Shown: positions 6,164 to 16,792, counted from the first letter of the stretch. The stretch: DNA of 64,000 nt from Polynucleobacter sp. Adler-ghost (GCF_018688495.1 NZ_CP061320.1:1708586-1772585), one strand, 5' to 3'. Notes: generated by a model from the letters alone, not told the origin. Numbers and translations are program-made.

Positions 6164-8713
6164 TCAATCCTCTTCGAGGAAGGTCTTGAGTTTGTCGCTA
6201 CGGCTTGGATGACGCATCTTTCTGAGTGCCTTAGCTTCGATCTGACGAATACGCTCACGAGTCACATCAAACTGCTTGCCCACTTCTTCGAGCGTGTGGT
6301 CTGTGCTCATCTCAACACCAAAGCGCATACGCAGTACTTTTGCTTCGCGGGGTGTTAATGAGTCTAGAACGTCTTTCACTACATCGCGCATCGAATCATG
6401 CAAGGCTGCTTCAGCTGGAGCTAAGGTATTGCTATCTTCAATGAAGTCGCCCAAGTTTGAGTCCGCATCGTCACCAATTGGTGTCTCCATGGAGATTGGC
6501 TCTTTAGCAATCTTCATAATCTTGCGAATCTTGTCCTCAGGAATTTCCATCTTGAGAGCCAAAGTTGCCGCATCCGGCTCATGACCAGTCTCTTGCAAGA
6601 TTTGACGACTAATACGGTTCATCTTATTGATTGTCTCAATCATATGAACTGGAATACGGATCGTACGTGCTTGGTCAGCAATCGAACGGGTAATCGCCTG
6701 ACGAATCCACCAGGTTGCATAAGTAGAGAACTTATAACCACGACGGTATTCGAACTTATCAACCGCTTTCATCAAACCGATATTACCTTCCTGAATCAAA
6801 TCCAAGAACTGCAAACCACGGTTGGTGTATTTCTTAGCAATCGAGATTACCAAACGTAAGTTGGCAACAGTCATCTCACGTTTCGCTTCACGCGCACGCT
6901 TCTCACCAGCGATCATCTGCTTGTTCACTTCTTTTAATTCTGGAAGTGGTAATACAACCCGCGTCTGAATATCGATTAACTTTTGCTGTAACTCCTGAAT
7001 CGCTGGAACGTTACGCTGCAGCAATGCTGAGTATGGCTTGTTTTCTTTGAGCAGCTTGTTTACCCACTCTAGATTCATCGACATTTTTGGGAAGTCTTTT
7101 AATACTTCGCCGCGATTAACGCCAACTTTATCTACTAACAAACTCACAATTCCGCGCTCGAGCTTCCAAACTTGATCCACTTGTGAACGCATGGTGTCAC
7201 ATAATTTCTCAACACTCTTTGCAGTCAAGCGGAAACCAAGTAACTCGCCACGAATAGCTTCTTGCGCCTTGATATACGCTGGACAGTTATAGCCCTCTTT
7301 ATCAAAAGCACGACGCATCTTGTCTGACTGGGTACGTACAATTGCAAACTTCTCTAGAGAGATCTGCTTTAGCTCCTCTAATTGCTTAGCGTTAGCCGTA
7401 GCTGCGCCACCGCCACCGCCTCCACCTTCGTCTTCACCGCCTTCTTCATCACCCTCTTCAGCATCTGGGTCGATTTCTGGCTCTTCAGGTCCAAGCTTAA
7501 TATCTTCGGCATTTGGATCAACTAATCCATCAACAAATTGATCAATCTCCATCTCGCCGCTAGCAATCTTGTCTACATTAGCCAAGATCTCGCCAATGGT
7601 GACAGGGCAAGCAGCCAAAGCCATCACCATATCTTTGAGGCCTGCTTCAATCTTCTTCGCAATCACGATCTCGCCTTCGCGAGTCAGCAAATCGACAGTA
7701 CCCATCTCACGCATATACATACGCACTGGATCGGTTGTGCGACCGAACTCTGAATCGACAGTAGCTAAAGCGGCTTCGGCCTCTTCTTCAGCCTCTTCTT
7801 CGGAAGTGGTTGCTGAAGCATTCTCATTCAGGAGGAGCGTCTCAGCATCTGGAGCCTGCTCATACACAGTAATGTTGATGTCATTTAAGAGGCTGATCAA
7901 TGTTTCTAATGCATCGGCATCTGACAACTCATCAGACATTACGTCATTCATTTCGCCATGAGTTAAGTAACCCTTGGACTTACCCATCTTGATCAATGTC
8001 TTCAGACGAGTACGGCGTAATTCTTGTTGCTCTTCGGAGCCTAACTGTTGTGCTGCGAATTCTTTTAGAAGCGCCTTTTCTTTTGCCTTACGCTCACGCG
8101 CTTTTTGACGATCTGTAAGAACCGGCTCAGCACCTTCCGCAGGCGCATCCGCTTTTGGTTTGCGACCTTTTTTTACTTCTTCGGCCACTGCAACTTCAGC
8201 CCCTACCTCAGCTGCTTTTACTTTTTTGCCCTTAGTTTCTTTAGCTTCTACAACTTCCTTAGCCGCTTTAGCAGTCTTAGCTGTCTTTGCTACCTCAGCC
8301 TTAGGAGCGGCAACCTTACCTTTTTTAGGTAACGCCACTTTTGCCGCTGGCTTTGCTGCAGTCTTTGTTGGAGCTTTTACTGCTTTAGCAGGGGCCTTCA
8401 CTGGCTTGGCTGGTGCCTTGGCTTTGGCTACCGTCTTAACTGGTTTAGCTGGTGCCTTGGCTTTTGCCACTGGCTTGGCTGCTTTTGCCGGCGCTTTAGC
8501 TTTAGCCGCCGGTTTTGCAGGCGCCTTGGCTTTAGCCACTGGCTTGGCTGGTGCTTTGGCTTTCACTACTGGCTTTGCTGCTTTTGCTAGAGTTTTTGCT
8601 TTAGCTACTGGCTTAGCAGGCGCCTTGGCTTTAGCCGCTGGCTTGGCTGGTGCTTTGGCTTTTGCTACTGGCTTGGCTGGTTTAGCTGCTGGTTTTTTCT
8701 TGGTATTAGGCAT
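6164..8713 (-). CDS. rpoD: RNA polymerase primary sigma factor (sigma-70) with long Lys/Ala/Pro N-terminal tail
   Basis: An 849-residue housekeeping sigma factor, far longer than the 613 residues of E. coli. Residues 1 to about 190 are low-complexity Lys/Ala/Pro/Val. Region 1.1 follows (about 232-290), then region 1.2 ([12 protein letters not shown] near 327), a non-conserved acidic insert with seven glycines at 430-436, regions 2-3 ([20 protein letters not shown] near 665) and region 4 ([20 protein letters not shown] near 816). All core- and promoter-binding parts look intact. It is the last protein gene of rpsU-yqeY-dnaG-rpoD. A 224-base gap with its own likely promoter separates it from dnaG. 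The ATG at 8713 is the only sensible start. Confidence 0.97.
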   Translation of the reverse strand: MPNTKKKPAAKPAKPVAKAKAPAKPAAKAKAPAKPVAKAKTLAKAAKPVVKAKAPAKPVAKAKAPAKPAAKAKAPAKAAKPVAKAKAPAKPVKTVAKAKAPAKPVKAPAKAVKAPTKTAAKPAAKVALPKKGKVAAPKAEVAKTAKTAKAAKEVVEAKETKGKKVKAAEVGAEVAVAEEVKKGRKPKADAPAEGAEPVLTDRQKARERKAKEKALLKEFAAQQLGSEEQQELRRTRLKTLIKMGKSKGYLTHGEMNDVMSDELSDADALETLISLLNDINITVYEQAPDAETLLLNENASATTSEEEAEEEAEAALATVDSEFGRTTDPVRMYMREMGTVDLLTREGEIVIAKKIEAGLKDMVMALAACPVTIGEILANVDKIASGEMEIDQFVDGLVDPNAEDIKLGPEEPEIDPDAEEGDEEGGEDEGGGGGGGAATANAKQLEELKQISLEKFAIVRTQSDKMRRAFDKEGYNCPAYIKAQEAIRGELLGFRLTAKSVEKLCDTMRSQVDQVWKLERGIVSLLVDKVGVNRGEVLKDFPKMSMNLEWVNKLLKENKPYSALLQRNVPAIQELQQKLIDIQTRVVLPLPELKEVNKQMIAGEKRAREAKREMTVANLRLVISIAKKYTNRGLQFLDLIQEGNIGLMKAVDKFEYRRGYKFSTYATWWIRQAITRSIADQARTIRIPVHMIETINKMNRISRQILQETGHEPDAATLALKMEIPEDKIRKIMKIAKEPISMETPIGDDADSNLGDFIEDSNTLAPAEAALHDSMRDVVKDVLDSLTPREAKVLRMRFGVEMSTDHTLEEVGKQFDVTRERIRQIEAKALRKMRHPSRSDKLKTFLEED
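7406..7426 (-). repeat. Seven-glycine codon run inside rpoD
   Basis: Seven consecutive GGN codons encode Gly430-436, preceded by an acidic stretch (residues 405-429). It falls in the non-conserved region of primary sigma factors, where length varies freely, and is likely a flexible linker. Confidence 0.8.
8330..8692 (-). repeat. Degenerate Lys-Ala-Pro coding repeats in the 5' part of rpoD
   Basis: About 120 codons made of imperfect units such as [10 protein letters not shown] and [10 protein letters not shown], ten to thirteen residues long and repeated about ten times, encoding RpoD residues 8-128. The DNA units differ by synonymous changes, so the protein pattern is kept while the DNA drifts. 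They resemble the tails of histone H1-like and HU-tail proteins. Confidence 0.9.
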
Positions 8714-8848
8714 TTATTAGCACTTACTCACGTTACTGATGATTGTTCTCGACTGCTTAGGCGCAGCCACTTGGTCCACTTGCCCCAAATTTCTTCAAAA
8801 TAAAGCGCAAGTGGCTGAATTAAATCGGTTTTTTTCTGGGAACAGAGG

Positions 8849-8854
8849 ATTATA
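8849..8854 (-). promoter_or_regulatory. Candidate -10 box of an rpoD-proximal promoter
   Basis: A perfect TATAAT read leftward, about 135 bases before the rpoD ATG, within the 224-base gap after dnaG. No good -35 was found at 16-18 bases, so this is a tentative internal promoter of the operon. The gap also contains two copies of TTTTTCTGGGA (near 8830 and 8911). Confidence 0.4.
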
Positions 8855-8937
8855 GTCGATTCTGACTTTTTTACCCCCTTCATCAGTCAAAATAAGTGGG
8901 CAATTTCTGGTTTTTCTGGGATTAAATCAGAAAAATC

Positions 8938-10887
8938 TTAGGAGAATTTCAATCTTTCGCCTAGTTCGCGATATCGAGCTCGATCTTGCTCTGTCGCAGT
9001 GCTGCCAGCAATCTTTTGGGCGATTTCTGTCATTTCTGTTTTCAGGTGGGTCAGCTCCAGCTTTTTGAAAGCCCCATCTAAATCAGCAATCGCACCCTCA
9101 ATCTCTAAATCGGAGCCCATGACCCGCTTTCTTAACACCTCATAGAGCGGGGCCAGCTCACTGCGAGATAGCTGCTCTTGGAACAAAGCGAATGCACCGG
9201 CACCCACTGTAGGTGGCTTGCCGTTCTCGCCGGGAATGAATTCAACTTGATCACATTGAATCAATAAATCCTTCATGAGCTCCAATGCTTTTTCTGAGCG
9301 TAGCTCGGAAGCCTGCAACGCAAGCGCCCTCTTATTAGCATCCAAAGCTTTTCCTAAATGTGGAAACTGAATCAAGACTCGCAACATCTGCTCCGCCAAA
9401 TCAGTAGGGGCTTGCGGAGGTGGAATATTAAGTACCGGGGCTCTTTTCGCTGAACCCTTAGAGGCCTGCCAAGGCGCACCCTGAGTCCGGTTACCGTTAT
9501 TAGCTTGCACAAAATGAGGTGCGCGTTGATTCGTTGCCGCATAAGAACCCTGCTGCACTGGTGCAGGCACTATCGTCAATCCGCAGAAAGACTCTAACTC
9601 TGCAGGCGTTGAATTAGTGCGAATGGCGAGCTCACGCAATATTTGCGTACGCAGAGCAATTGGTGGCATTGATAGCAGCATCGGTTTTGCTGCATGATGC
9701 GTTTGCGCTCTTCCTTCAGGCGTTGTCAACTCGTGGTCTTGACTTGCAATCTTAAAAAAGAAGCTTGAGAGCGACATGGCTTCTTTGATGATTTTTTCAA
9801 AAGCAGATGCACCATAAGCTCGGACATAACTATCGGGGTCATGCTCCGTCGGTAAAAATAAGAAACGAATTTCTTTGTCATCAGACATTAATGGGAGGCA
9901 CGCTTCCAGCGCACGTTGCGCCGCACGCTGTCCAGCAGAGTCACCATCAAAGGAAAACACAATACGATCAGTTTGGCGCAACAACATACGTACGTGGTTT
10001 GCGGTACAGGCTGTACCTAGTGTGGCTACAGCATTAGGAAAGCCCAATTGCGCGAGTGCCACGACATCCATGTAACCCTCACATACAAGAACATATTCTT
10101 GAGAGCGGATGGCCTGCCTTGCCTCAAACAGACCGTACAAGGTATTACCTTTAGAGAACAATGGTGTCTCTGGTGAATTTAAATACTTGGGCTCACCTTG
10201 ATCCAAGATGCGTCCACCAAAGCCAATGGTCTGTCCCTTAGGGTTACGAATCGGAAACATGATGCGATCACGAAAGCGATCGTAGCGTCTTGCAGTTTGA
10301 TTATTGTCAGTCTGCTCGCTCTGAATCAGTAAGCCACCCTCAAGCAAAGTCTTAGCCACTTCATCATTGGTATAAGTGCCAAAGACTGCTTCAAGACCTT
10401 GCCAGCCATCGGGTGCATAACCTAAGGCATAACGTTTAGCAATCTCACCGGTAAGGCCGCGCCCCTTCAGGTATTCCACCGCACGCGGCGCTGCTTTCAA
10501 TTGCTGGCGATACCAATCGGCAGCTGCACTCATCACCTCACTTAATGCCATAGTCTGCTGTTGGCGGGCAACATCATTCGCAGTGCGCTCTTCACGCGGC
10601 ACATCCAATCCTGCAGAACGCGCTAAGTCCTCAATGGCATCGACATAACCAAGACCGGAATACTCCATGAGAAAACTAATAGCAGAGCCGTGCGCTCCGC
10701 AACCAAAGCAGTGATAGAACTGCTTGGTGGGTGATACTGAAAATGAAGGAGATTTCTCTGAATGAAAGGGGCACAAACCTTGAAAGTTCGCACCTGCTTT
10801 TTTTAGCTTCACGTGCTGCCCAACCACATCTACGATGTCTACCCGATTTAATAAATCGGCAATGAAAGATTGAGGTATGAGAGCCAT
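8938..10887 (-). CDS. dnaG: DNA primase
   Basis: A 649-residue primase that makes RNA primers for replication with DnaB helicase. The N-terminal CHC2 zinc finger is intact (Cys39, His42, Cys60, Cys63 in CPFHSEKSPSF and YHCFGCGAHG). The TOPRIM catalytic core shows VCEGYMDVVAL (about residue 267) and FSFDGDSAGQRAA (about 312), carrying the metal-binding acidic residues. A variable linker (about 435-490) leads to a C-terminal helicase-binding domain (about 500-649). It lies between yqeY and rpoD in the macromolecular-synthesis operon. Confidence 0.97.
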   Translation of the reverse strand: MALIPQSFIADLLNRVDIVDVVGQHVKLKKAGANFQGLCPFHSEKSPSFSVSPTKQFYHCFGCGAHGSAISFLMEYSGLGYVDAIEDLARSAGLDVPREERTANDVARQQQTMALSEVMSAAADWYRQQLKAAPRAVEYLKGRGLTGEIAKRYALGYAPDGWQGLEAVFGTYTNDEVAKTLLEGGLLIQSEQTDNNQTARRYDRFRDRIMFPIRNPKGQTIGFGGRILDQGEPKYLNSPETPLFSKGNTLYGLFEARQAIRSQEYVLVCEGYMDVVALAQLGFPNAVATLGTACTANHVRMLLRQTDRIVFSFDGDSAGQRAAQRALEACLPLMSDDKEIRFLFLPTEHDPDSYVRAYGASAFEKIIKEAMSLSSFFFKIASQDHELTTPEGRAQTHHAAKPMLLSMPPIALRTQILRELAIRTNSTPAELESFCGLTIVPAPVQQGSYAATNQRAPHFVQANNGNRTQGAPWQASKGSAKRAPVLNIPPPQAPTDLAEQMLRVLIQFPHLGKALDANKRALALQASELRSEKALELMKDLLIQCDQVEFIPGENGKPPTVGAGAFALFQEQLSRSELAPLYEVLRKRVMGSDLEIEGAIADLDGAFKKLELTHLKTEMTEIAQKIAGSTATEQDRARYRELGERLKFS

Positions 10888-10916
10888 CAGTAAGGTATGA
10901 GGCTGAGCTTGTTAAC

Positions 10917-11363
10917 TTACTTAGCCAGCGCCGCTTTTACTAAACCAGAAACTTTGCCCATATCGGCTTTACCAGCCAACTGGCCTTTCAGAATGCCAAT
11001 CACTTTACCCATATCTTGTGGACCGGCAGCACCAGTCGACGCAACTGCCGCAGCTACAGCTGCCTCTACTTCAGCATCAGACAACTGTGCTGGCAAGTAA
11101 TCTTGGAGAATCAGCATTTCAGCTGCTTCGATTGCCACCAGATCATCACGATTGGCTTTTTCAAATTGGGAGATGGAGTCCTTGCGCTGCTTAATCATCT
11201 TCTCAATAGTGGTGATGACACTGGCATCATCCATCACAATGCGATCATCCACTTCACGCTGCTTGATTGCTGCTAATAAAAGACGAATTGTTCCAAGGCG
11301 TGCCACTTCTTTTGCACGCATTGCATTTTTCATATCTTCAGTAATTTGATCTTTCAGACTCAT
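10917..11363 (-). CDS. GatB/YqeY domain-containing protein
   Basis: A 148-residue YqeY-type protein. It opens MSLKDQITEDMKNAMRAKE and has KQREVDDR and a C-terminal helical domain with ADMGKVSGLVKAAL, the tail found in the tRNA-binding domain of GatB. Such proteins often sit between rpsU and dnaG, as here. They are presumed to act in tRNA or amidation processes, but the exact role is not established. It is 118 bases after rpsU, beyond a terminator hairpin, so readthrough or a local promoter must supply transcription. Confidence 0.9.
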   Translation of the reverse strand: MSLKDQITEDMKNAMRAKEVARLGTIRLLLAAIKQREVDDRIVMDDASVITTIEKMIKQRKDSISQFEKANRDDLVAIEAAEMLILQDYLPAQLSDAEVEAAVAAAVASTGAAGPQDMGKVIGILKGQLAGKADMGKVSGLVKAALAK

Positions 11364-11411
11364 GGCATTTTCCTGGTATTCAATATCTCATAAATTGCTG
11401 GTGATTCAAAA

Positions 11412-11446
11412 GCAAAAACCCGCTGCGTTTCACCGTCAGCGGGTTT
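11412..11446 (-). terminator. Terminator/attenuator between rpsU and yqeY
   Basis: Read leftward, AAACCCGCTG (11437-11446) pairs with CAGCGGGTTT (11416-11425) and is followed by a T-rich tract. It sits inside the operon, so it probably makes rpsU message more abundant than yqeY-dnaG-rpoD, as internal terminators do in the E. coli version. Confidence 0.8.
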
Positions 11447-11481
11447 CAAAGCCTCTCGGTGAGGAGAGCTTTTAAATTCGA

Positions 11482-11694
11482 TTAGTAAAGCTTTTTAGGC
11501 AACATCTGGCTACGAATACGCTTGTAATGGCGTTTAGCAGCAGCAGCCTTCTTACGCTTACGTTCAGCTGTTGGCTTCTCGTAGAACTCGCGGGCACGCA
11601 AGTCTGTCAAAAGGCCATTCTTTTCAATGGTGCGCTTGAAACGGCGTAATGCCACTTCAAAAGGTTCGTTCTCACGTAGGCGGACTGTAGTCAT
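11482..11694 (-). CDS. rpsU: 30S ribosomal protein S21
   Basis: A 70-residue, strongly basic protein with the family start [21 protein letters not shown] and a Lys/Arg-rich tail ([17 protein letters not shown]). S21 joins the 30S platform late and helps initiation by Shine-Dalgarno pairing. It is the first gene of the leftward macromolecular-synthesis operon and is divergent from tsaD across 76 bases. Confidence 0.97.
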   Translation of the reverse strand: MTTVRLRENEPFEVALRRFKRTIEKNGLLTDLRAREFYEKPTAERKRKKAAAAKRHYKRIRSQMLPKKLY

Positions 11695-11770
11695 ACTTGT
11701 TTAACTCGTATATGCTCGAAAAATATCGATAAATTAACTGAAATGCGATTCTAGCACGACCAAGTAAAAA

Positions 11771-12844
11771 ATGATTGTTTTGGGCATAGAAACTTCTTGT
11801 GACGAGACCGGGGTAGCCATATACGACACCACCCCTTGGGAAAAACACGCCCCAGCCCATCAGGGCATCCTAGGACAGGCACTGCACTCCCAAATTGCCA
11901 TGCATCGGGACTACGGAGGTGTTGTCCCGGAATTGGCCTCTAGAGACCACATAAAACGGGTTTTACCTCTTCTGGACGACACTTTGCATGAGGCTGGACT
12001 CAAATTAAAGGATCTTGATGCAGTCGCCTATACCCAGGGGCCTGGATTGGCTGGCGCCCTGCTCGTAGGTAGTGCTTTTGCCAAATCCCTTGCCCAGGGC
12101 CTCAATCTTCCCTCAATTGGGGTGCATCACCTTGAAGGGCACCTGCTTTCACCGCTTTTAGGGGTTTCTACACCAGAATTCCCCTTTATCGCCCTTTTAG
12201 TCTCCGGAGGGCATACCCAGCTCATGCTGATAAGCGGGGTTGGTAAGTACCAACTTCTAGGCGAAACCTTGGACGATGCCGCTGGCGAAGCTTTTGATAA
12301 AACCGCCAAATTACTGGGCTTGGACTATCCGGGCGGAGCTGCTATCTCCAAATTGGCAGAAAAAGGGCAGTCTGGACGATTCGACTTGCCCAAACCAATG
12401 CTGCACTCGGGAGATTTAGACTTTTCTTTCTCTGGACTCAAAACAGCAGTTCTGAACCAGGTGAAAAAATTTAACGCACTGGGTGTTACGGATTCGGATG
12501 ACATAGCAGGCTTTCATGCGGATCTCGCGCGTAGCTTTGTCGATGCCTTAGTTGCAGTACTCGTGAGTAAATCTGAAAAAGCACTTAAACAAACTGGCTG
12601 CAAACATCTAGTGCTGGCAGGTGGTGTGGGCGCCAATTTGCAATTACGCGTAGCACTCAACGCCAGCGCCAAGAAAAATCGATTTGAAGTGCACTACCCA
12701 CCAGTCGATCTATGTACCGATAACGGTGTGATGATTGCATTTGCTGGGGCACTGCGCATGTTGGCAGAAAATAATGGCTCAACTACTTCAGGTGCTTTTG
12801 ATATCAAACCCCGCTGGGATTTGGCGAGCAATAATCTGACTTAG
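11771..12844 (+). CDS. tsaD: tRNA N6-adenosine threonylcarbamoyltransferase TsaD
   Basis: A 357-residue ASKHA-fold protein that transfers the threonylcarbamoyl group to A37 of ANN-decoding tRNAs together with TsaB and TsaE. It opens [19 protein letters not shown]. The metal-binding histidines His120 and His124 in [11 protein letters not shown] are present, as are SGGHTQLM (about 145-152), [15 protein letters not shown] and the late [12 protein letters not shown] and [11 protein letters not shown]. The ATG at 11771 lacks a clear ribosome site. It shares its upstream gap with rpsU, which is a common neighbour in proteobacteria. Confidence 0.96.
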   Translation: MIVLGIETSCDETGVAIYDTTPWEKHAPAHQGILGQALHSQIAMHRDYGGVVPELASRDHIKRVLPLLDDTLHEAGLKLKDLDAVAYTQGPGLAGALLVGSAFAKSLAQGLNLPSIGVHHLEGHLLSPLLGVSTPEFPFIALLVSGGHTQLMLISGVGKYQLLGETLDDAAGEAFDKTAKLLGLDYPGGAAISKLAEKGQSGRFDLPKPMLHSGDLDFSFSGLKTAVLNQVKKFNALGVTDSDDIAGFHADLARSFVDALVAVLVSKSEKALKQTGCKHLVLAGGVGANLQLRVALNASAKKNRFEVHYPPVDLCTDNGVMIAFAGALRMLAENNGSTTSGAFDIKPRWDLASNNLT

Positions 12845-12860
12845 ATTATTGCTGAGTTTA

Positions 12861-13688
12861 TTACTTAGTCAGACTAATTTTGGCGTAGGCACTGTGATTG
12901 TGAATAGACTCAAAGTTCTCAGCCTCAACTACTAAAGACAAAATACGCTGATCACCTTTAAGCTGGCCTGCTACATCACGTACCAAGTCTTCCACAAACT
13001 TCGGATTGTCATAGGCACGCTCGGTAACCCACTTCTCATCAGGGCGCTTCAGTAAACCCCACAACTCGCTGGAGGCTTGGCTCTCAGCGGCTGCAACTAA
13101 ATCTTCTACCGTCATCTTAGTCTGTGAATCAAGCTCTACTGACATGGTCACGTGCGATCGTTGATTATGCGCGCCATACTCCGAAATCTCTTTAGAGCAG
13201 GGGCACAAACTCATCACCGGAACTAGAGCGCGTAGGTTTAACTCAACATCAATCGCACCGGACGCATTTTGCTTTGCCTTTGCAGTCCAAGTTACCTCGT
13301 AATCCATCAAACTTTCAACACCGGATACAGGCGCAGCTTTTTTTACAAAGTGGGTGTAGGTGAATTGAATACGGCCTTCACTTGCATTCAGTAATGGCAA
13401 CATCTCACGCACCATGGCAACCACGGATGAACTATCAATAGGTTCATTGTGTTTTTGCAGAAGCGCAATGAAGCGAGACATGTGAGTGCCCTTCACATGC
13501 GCAGGCAAAGCCACATCCATTTCAAAATTACCAACCGCTGGCATCACACCTGTCTGAGTACGAATATTCAATGGATGACGCAATCCCCGAATTCCCACCT
13601 GCTCAATTGGTAAAGCGCGCTCATCATGCAAGGACTGAATGTCCGGCATGGATTGCGGTTTAAGAAAGGCGGTGTTGATGTCGTTCAT
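12861..13688 (-). CDS. folE2: GTP cyclohydrolase FolE2 (type IB)
   Basis: A 275-residue FolE2, which converts GTP to dihydroneopterin triphosphate at the head of folate synthesis. It can use Mn2+ in place of the Zn2+ needed by FolE. Family marks are GIRGLRHPLNI near the start, PCSKEISEYGAHNQRS (about residues 185-200) with the metal-binding Cys and Glu, and a late VEAENFESIHNHSAYA. I prefer the ATG at 13688; a TTG six codons upstream is open. It follows dxs by 25 bases on the same strand, so it probably shares the xseB-ispA-dxs transcript. Confidence 0.94.
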   Translation of the reverse strand: MNDINTAFLKPQSMPDIQSLHDERALPIEQVGIRGLRHPLNIRTQTGVMPAVGNFEMDVALPAHVKGTHMSRFIALLQKHNEPIDSSSVVAMVREMLPLLNASEGRIQFTYTHFVKKAAPVSGVESLMDYEVTWTAKAKQNASGAIDVELNLRALVPVMSLCPCSKEISEYGAHNQRSHVTMSVELDSQTKMTVEDLVAAAESQASSELWGLLKRPDEKWVTERAYDNPKFVEDLVRDVAGQLKGDQRILSLVVEAENFESIHNHSAYAKISLTK

Positions 13689-13713
13689 AACTCTATTTTC
13701 AGGCAAAAATGAC

Positions 13714-15621
13714 TTATTTGCCCACAGCCACAGGATTTGCTACAGTTTTAGCCGGAAAACGCAGGGAAATCGCCTTTGCAATCCCCGCAACGTCCAGGCC
13801 ACACTGACTCATCAAGAGTTTGTAATCGCCATGCTCCACGAATACATCAGGTAGACCTAATTGCAAAAGGGGTTTGTTTATCCCCATAGCAGAAAGTGCT
13901 TCTAAACACGCACTGCCTGCGCCCCCCTGAATCGCACCATCTTCAATCGTCACAAAATAATCATGGTCTTGGACCAAAGATTTGAGAAGCTCAAGATCCA
14001 ATGGCTTAACAAAACGCATATTCGCAACCGAGGCATCCATTTGCTCAGCCACCTCGAGCGCTGGATAGAGCAAAGTTCCGAAAGCCAAGATCGCTATCCG
14101 CTGACCGGCAGGCGCGCTTGACTTACGACGTATTTCACCCTTACCCAATGGCACGGTACGTAATTCTTTGGAAGGTGTGGCTCCAACACCAGCACCACGT
14201 GGATAGCGCACTGCACTGGGGTGTGGTTGATGAAATGCAGTCGTCAATAAATCACGACACTCCGCTTCGTCTGCAGGTGTCAAGACCAACATATTCGGAA
14301 TGCAACGTAAGAACGGAATGTCATAAGCGCCAGCATGGGTTGCGCCATCTGCACCAACTAAACCTGCACGATCCAAAGCAAACAGCACCGGCAGATCCTG
14401 AATCGCAACATCATGAATGAGTTGATCGTAGGCGCGCTGCAGGAAGGTTGAGTAAATAGCTACTACCGGCTTCATACCTTCACATGCCATACCTGCAGCA
14501 AAAGTCACTGCATGCTGCTCAGCAATACCAACATCGTAGTAACGTTTGGGAAAATTCTTTTCAAACTCCACCAGACCAGAGCCTTCACGCATTGCTGGCG
14601 TAATACCAATCAATAATGGATCGGCGTGCGCCATATCACACAGCCATTCACCAAAAACTTGAGTGAATGTTTTTGGAGAAGGAGTGGCGGACTTCCTAAC
14701 CCCCTCCTCTGGATTAAATTTACTTGGGCCGTGATACAGCACTGGGTCTGCTTCAGCTAACTCATAGCCTTGACCTTTGCGAGTGACTACATGCAAGAAC
14801 TGGGGACCGCGCCCCTCAAGCGCTAAGCGCCGAACATTTTGCAACATCGGAATAAGCGCGTCTAAATCATGGCCATCGATTGGGCCGAAGTAGTTAAAAC
14901 CAAACTCTTCAAAAATAGTGGATGGGGAAACCATGCCCTTAGCATGATCTTCTAAGCGTTTAGCAAACTCGCGCAAAGGCGGTGCAATGGATAAAACACT
15001 ATCGATGCCCTTCTTGGTTGCAGAGTAAATATTGCCACTCAATAGTCTAGCGAGATGTCGATTCAGTGCGCCCACTGCTGGCGAGATCGACATATCGTTG
15101 TCATTCAGAATGACCACCAATGGTAGGTCCTCATACACGCCTGCATTATTCATAGCTTCAAATGCCATGCCGCCAGTCATCGCGCTATCGCCAATTACCG
15201 CAACAGCGACTTGCCTCTCGCCTTTGGTTTGGAAAGCGCGGGCCATACCCATGGCCGCAGAAATACTTGTTGAAGAGTGGCCAGTACCAAAGGCATCGTA
15301 CTCACTTTCAGCACGACGTGGAAAGCCTGACAAACCATCCAACTGGCGCAAGCTACTCATTCGCTCACGACGACCAGTCAAAATTTTGTGTGGATAACTT
15401 TGATGACCCACATCCCACACAATCCGATCATGCGGTGTGTCAAATACATAGTGTAAGGCGATGGATAACTCGACCGTACCTAAGTTAGAGGAAAGATGTC
15501 CGCCCGTTTTAGATACCGACTCCAACACAAACTGACGTAATTCATCTGCAAGCGCAGGAAGCTGCTCGCGAGAGAGTTTTTTTAGTTCGGCAGGTGAGTG
15601 GATGGAATTTAAAGTCATCAA
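13714..15621 (-). CDS. dxs: 1-deoxy-D-xylulose-5-phosphate synthase
   Basis: A 635-residue thiamine-diphosphate enzyme joining pyruvate and glyceraldehyde-3-phosphate, the first step of the MEP isoprenoid pathway. The ThDP-binding [18 protein letters not shown] (about residues 144-161) continues to [10 protein letters not shown]. The central transketolase-like part includes [15 protein letters not shown] (about 372-386), and the C-terminal domain includes [13 protein letters not shown] [10 protein letters not shown]. It is 13 bases after ispA in xseB-ispA-dxs, an order typical of proteobacteria. Confidence 0.97.
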   Translation of the reverse strand: MMTLNSIHSPAELKKLSREQLPALADELRQFVLESVSKTGGHLSSNLGTVELSIALHYVFDTPHDRIVWDVGHQSYPHKILTGRRERMSSLRQLDGLSGFPRRAESEYDAFGTGHSSTSISAAMGMARAFQTKGERQVAVAVIGDSAMTGGMAFEAMNNAGVYEDLPLVVILNDNDMSISPAVGALNRHLARLLSGNIYSATKKGIDSVLSIAPPLREFAKRLEDHAKGMVSPSTIFEEFGFNYFGPIDGHDLDALIPMLQNVRRLALEGRGPQFLHVVTRKGQGYELAEADPVLYHGPSKFNPEEGVRKSATPSPKTFTQVFGEWLCDMAHADPLLIGITPAMREGSGLVEFEKNFPKRYYDVGIAEQHAVTFAAGMACEGMKPVVAIYSTFLQRAYDQLIHDVAIQDLPVLFALDRAGLVGADGATHAGAYDIPFLRCIPNMLVLTPADEAECRDLLTTAFHQPHPSAVRYPRGAGVGATPSKELRTVPLGKGEIRRKSSAPAGQRIAILAFGTLLYPALEVAEQMDASVANMRFVKPLDLELLKSLVQDHDYFVTIEDGAIQGGAGSACLEALSAMGINKPLLQLGLPDVFVEHGDYKLLMSQCGLDVAGIAKAISLRFPAKTVANPVAVGK

Positions 15622-15634
15622 ATCTTTAGTAATC

Positions 15635-16537
15635 TTATTTGCCTCTATTAACTACCAATAGAGCCAAATCTTTCAGGGCCTCGGCTTTAGCACCAAAATC
15701 CTCTAAGCTAGCAATCGCCGTTTCTTGTAAATCTGCCGCTGCTTGCTTGGCATAGTCTAAACCCATCAAGGTCACATAGGTCGGCTTGTCATTGGCTGCG
15801 TCTTTTCCTGCGGTTTTACCCAAAGTTTGACTGTCTGCAGTGGCATCTAAAACATCATCCACAATTTGAAAAGCTAAGCCTAAGGCTTCAGAGTAGTTTT
15901 TGAGATGCTGCATTTGAGTTGGATTCAACTTGGCCGCAATACCACCCATCTGAACCGAGCAAGAAAGCAGAGCGCCTGTTTTCATGGCATGCATTTGCTT
16001 TAAGCCAGCTAGGTCTAATTTTTTGCCCACGCTCTCCAGATCAATCGCCTGACCACCGGCCATGCCGCGTGAACCCGATGCGCTAGCCAATGCACTGATC
16101 ATTGCCAAGCGCGTTTCAGCATCGCACTGCGTATTTGCCAAAACCTCAAATGCGCGAGTCTGCAATGCATCGCCAACCAATAATGCAGTCGCCTCGTCAT
16201 AAGCCTTATGCACAGTAGGACGTCCACGGCGTAAATCATCGTCATCCATACAAGGCAAATCATCATGCACCAAGGAATAAGCATGAATACATTCAATTGC
16301 AAACGCAGCAGAATCTAAAGCATGTTTTTTCTCTTCACTGAAATCATCGCCCAACTCACCCGCGGCGTAAACCAACAAGGGGCGAATACGCTTGCCACCA
16401 CCTTGAGCGGCATAACGCATAGCCTCATGTAAACGTGCGGGATTGGCATTCGCTTTATCGAGCAAACTATCCAAAGCCAATTCAGTTCGCTGCCCATGAG
16501 CACGAACCCAATCTTCAAATGAAAGTACGTTGTTCAT
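15635..16537 (-). CDS. ispA: Geranyl/farnesyl diphosphate synthase
   Basis: A 300-residue trans-prenyltransferase that condenses IPP with DMAPP and GPP to make farnesyl diphosphate. Both aspartate-rich motifs are present: [18 protein letters not shown] (about residues 92-109) and [11 protein letters not shown] (about 218-228). [15 protein letters not shown] near 47 is the usual diphosphate-binding part. It sits between xseB (21 bases upstream) and dxs and so supplies quinone and undecaprenol precursors from the same operon. Confidence 0.95.
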   Translation of the reverse strand: MNNVLSFEDWVRAHGQRTELALDSLLDKANANPARLHEAMRYAAQGGGKRIRPLLVYAAGELGDDFSEEKKHALDSAAFAIECIHAYSLVHDDLPCMDDDDLRRGRPTVHKAYDEATALLVGDALQTRAFEVLANTQCDAETRLAMISALASASGSRGMAGGQAIDLESVGKKLDLAGLKQMHAMKTGALLSCSVQMGGIAAKLNPTQMQHLKNYSEALGLAFQIVDDVLDATADSQTLGKTAGKDAANDKPTYVTLMGLDYAKQAAADLQETAIASLEDFGAKAEALKDLALLVVNRGK

Positions 16538-16558
16538 AAAGTAAAGTCTTAGGGCAGC

Positions 16559-16792
16559 TTAAGCCTCGAATACCCGAACTTGCTGCTCAACTTGAGCAAG
16601 CATGGCCTGGCAATGTTTTAGGAGTGCTGCACCACGTTGATAAGCCAAAAGCGTCTCTTCTAAAGAGAATTTGCCTGATTCCATATCAGAAATCAGCTTT
16701 TCCAACTCCTTAACAGCCTGCTCATAACGCAAATTAGGGTCGATTTGTAGCTCAAGACCGGACTTCTGATCTTCAGATTTCTTCGCTGGCAT
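16559..16792 (-). CDS. xseB: Exodeoxyribonuclease VII small subunit
   Basis: A 77-residue acidic, helical protein with the family text YEQAVKELEKLISDMESGK and SLEETLLAYQRGAALLKHCQ. Several XseB copies assemble with the large subunit XseA, which lies outside this window, to make the single-strand-specific exonuclease VII. AAGGAAA precedes the ATG at 16792. It heads the leftward xseB-ispA-dxs(-folE2) operon. Confidence 0.93.
   Translation of the reverse strand: MPAKKSEDQKSGLELQIDPNLRYEQAVKELEKLISDMESGKFSLEETLLAYQRGAALLKHCQAMLAQVEQQVRVFEA

Noticed and set aside
8330..8692. Tandem repeats at the 5' end of rpoD considered as a CRISPR-like array
   Set aside because: The units are codon-periodic, imperfect, without constant-length spacers, and encode a continuous protein tail.
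8160..8720. Long rightward open frame of Gly/Ala-rich hydrophobic repeats opposite the start of rpoD
   Set aside because: It is the mirror of the Lys/Ala/Pro codon repeats on the other strand; no ribosome site, no family resemblance. Shadow frame.
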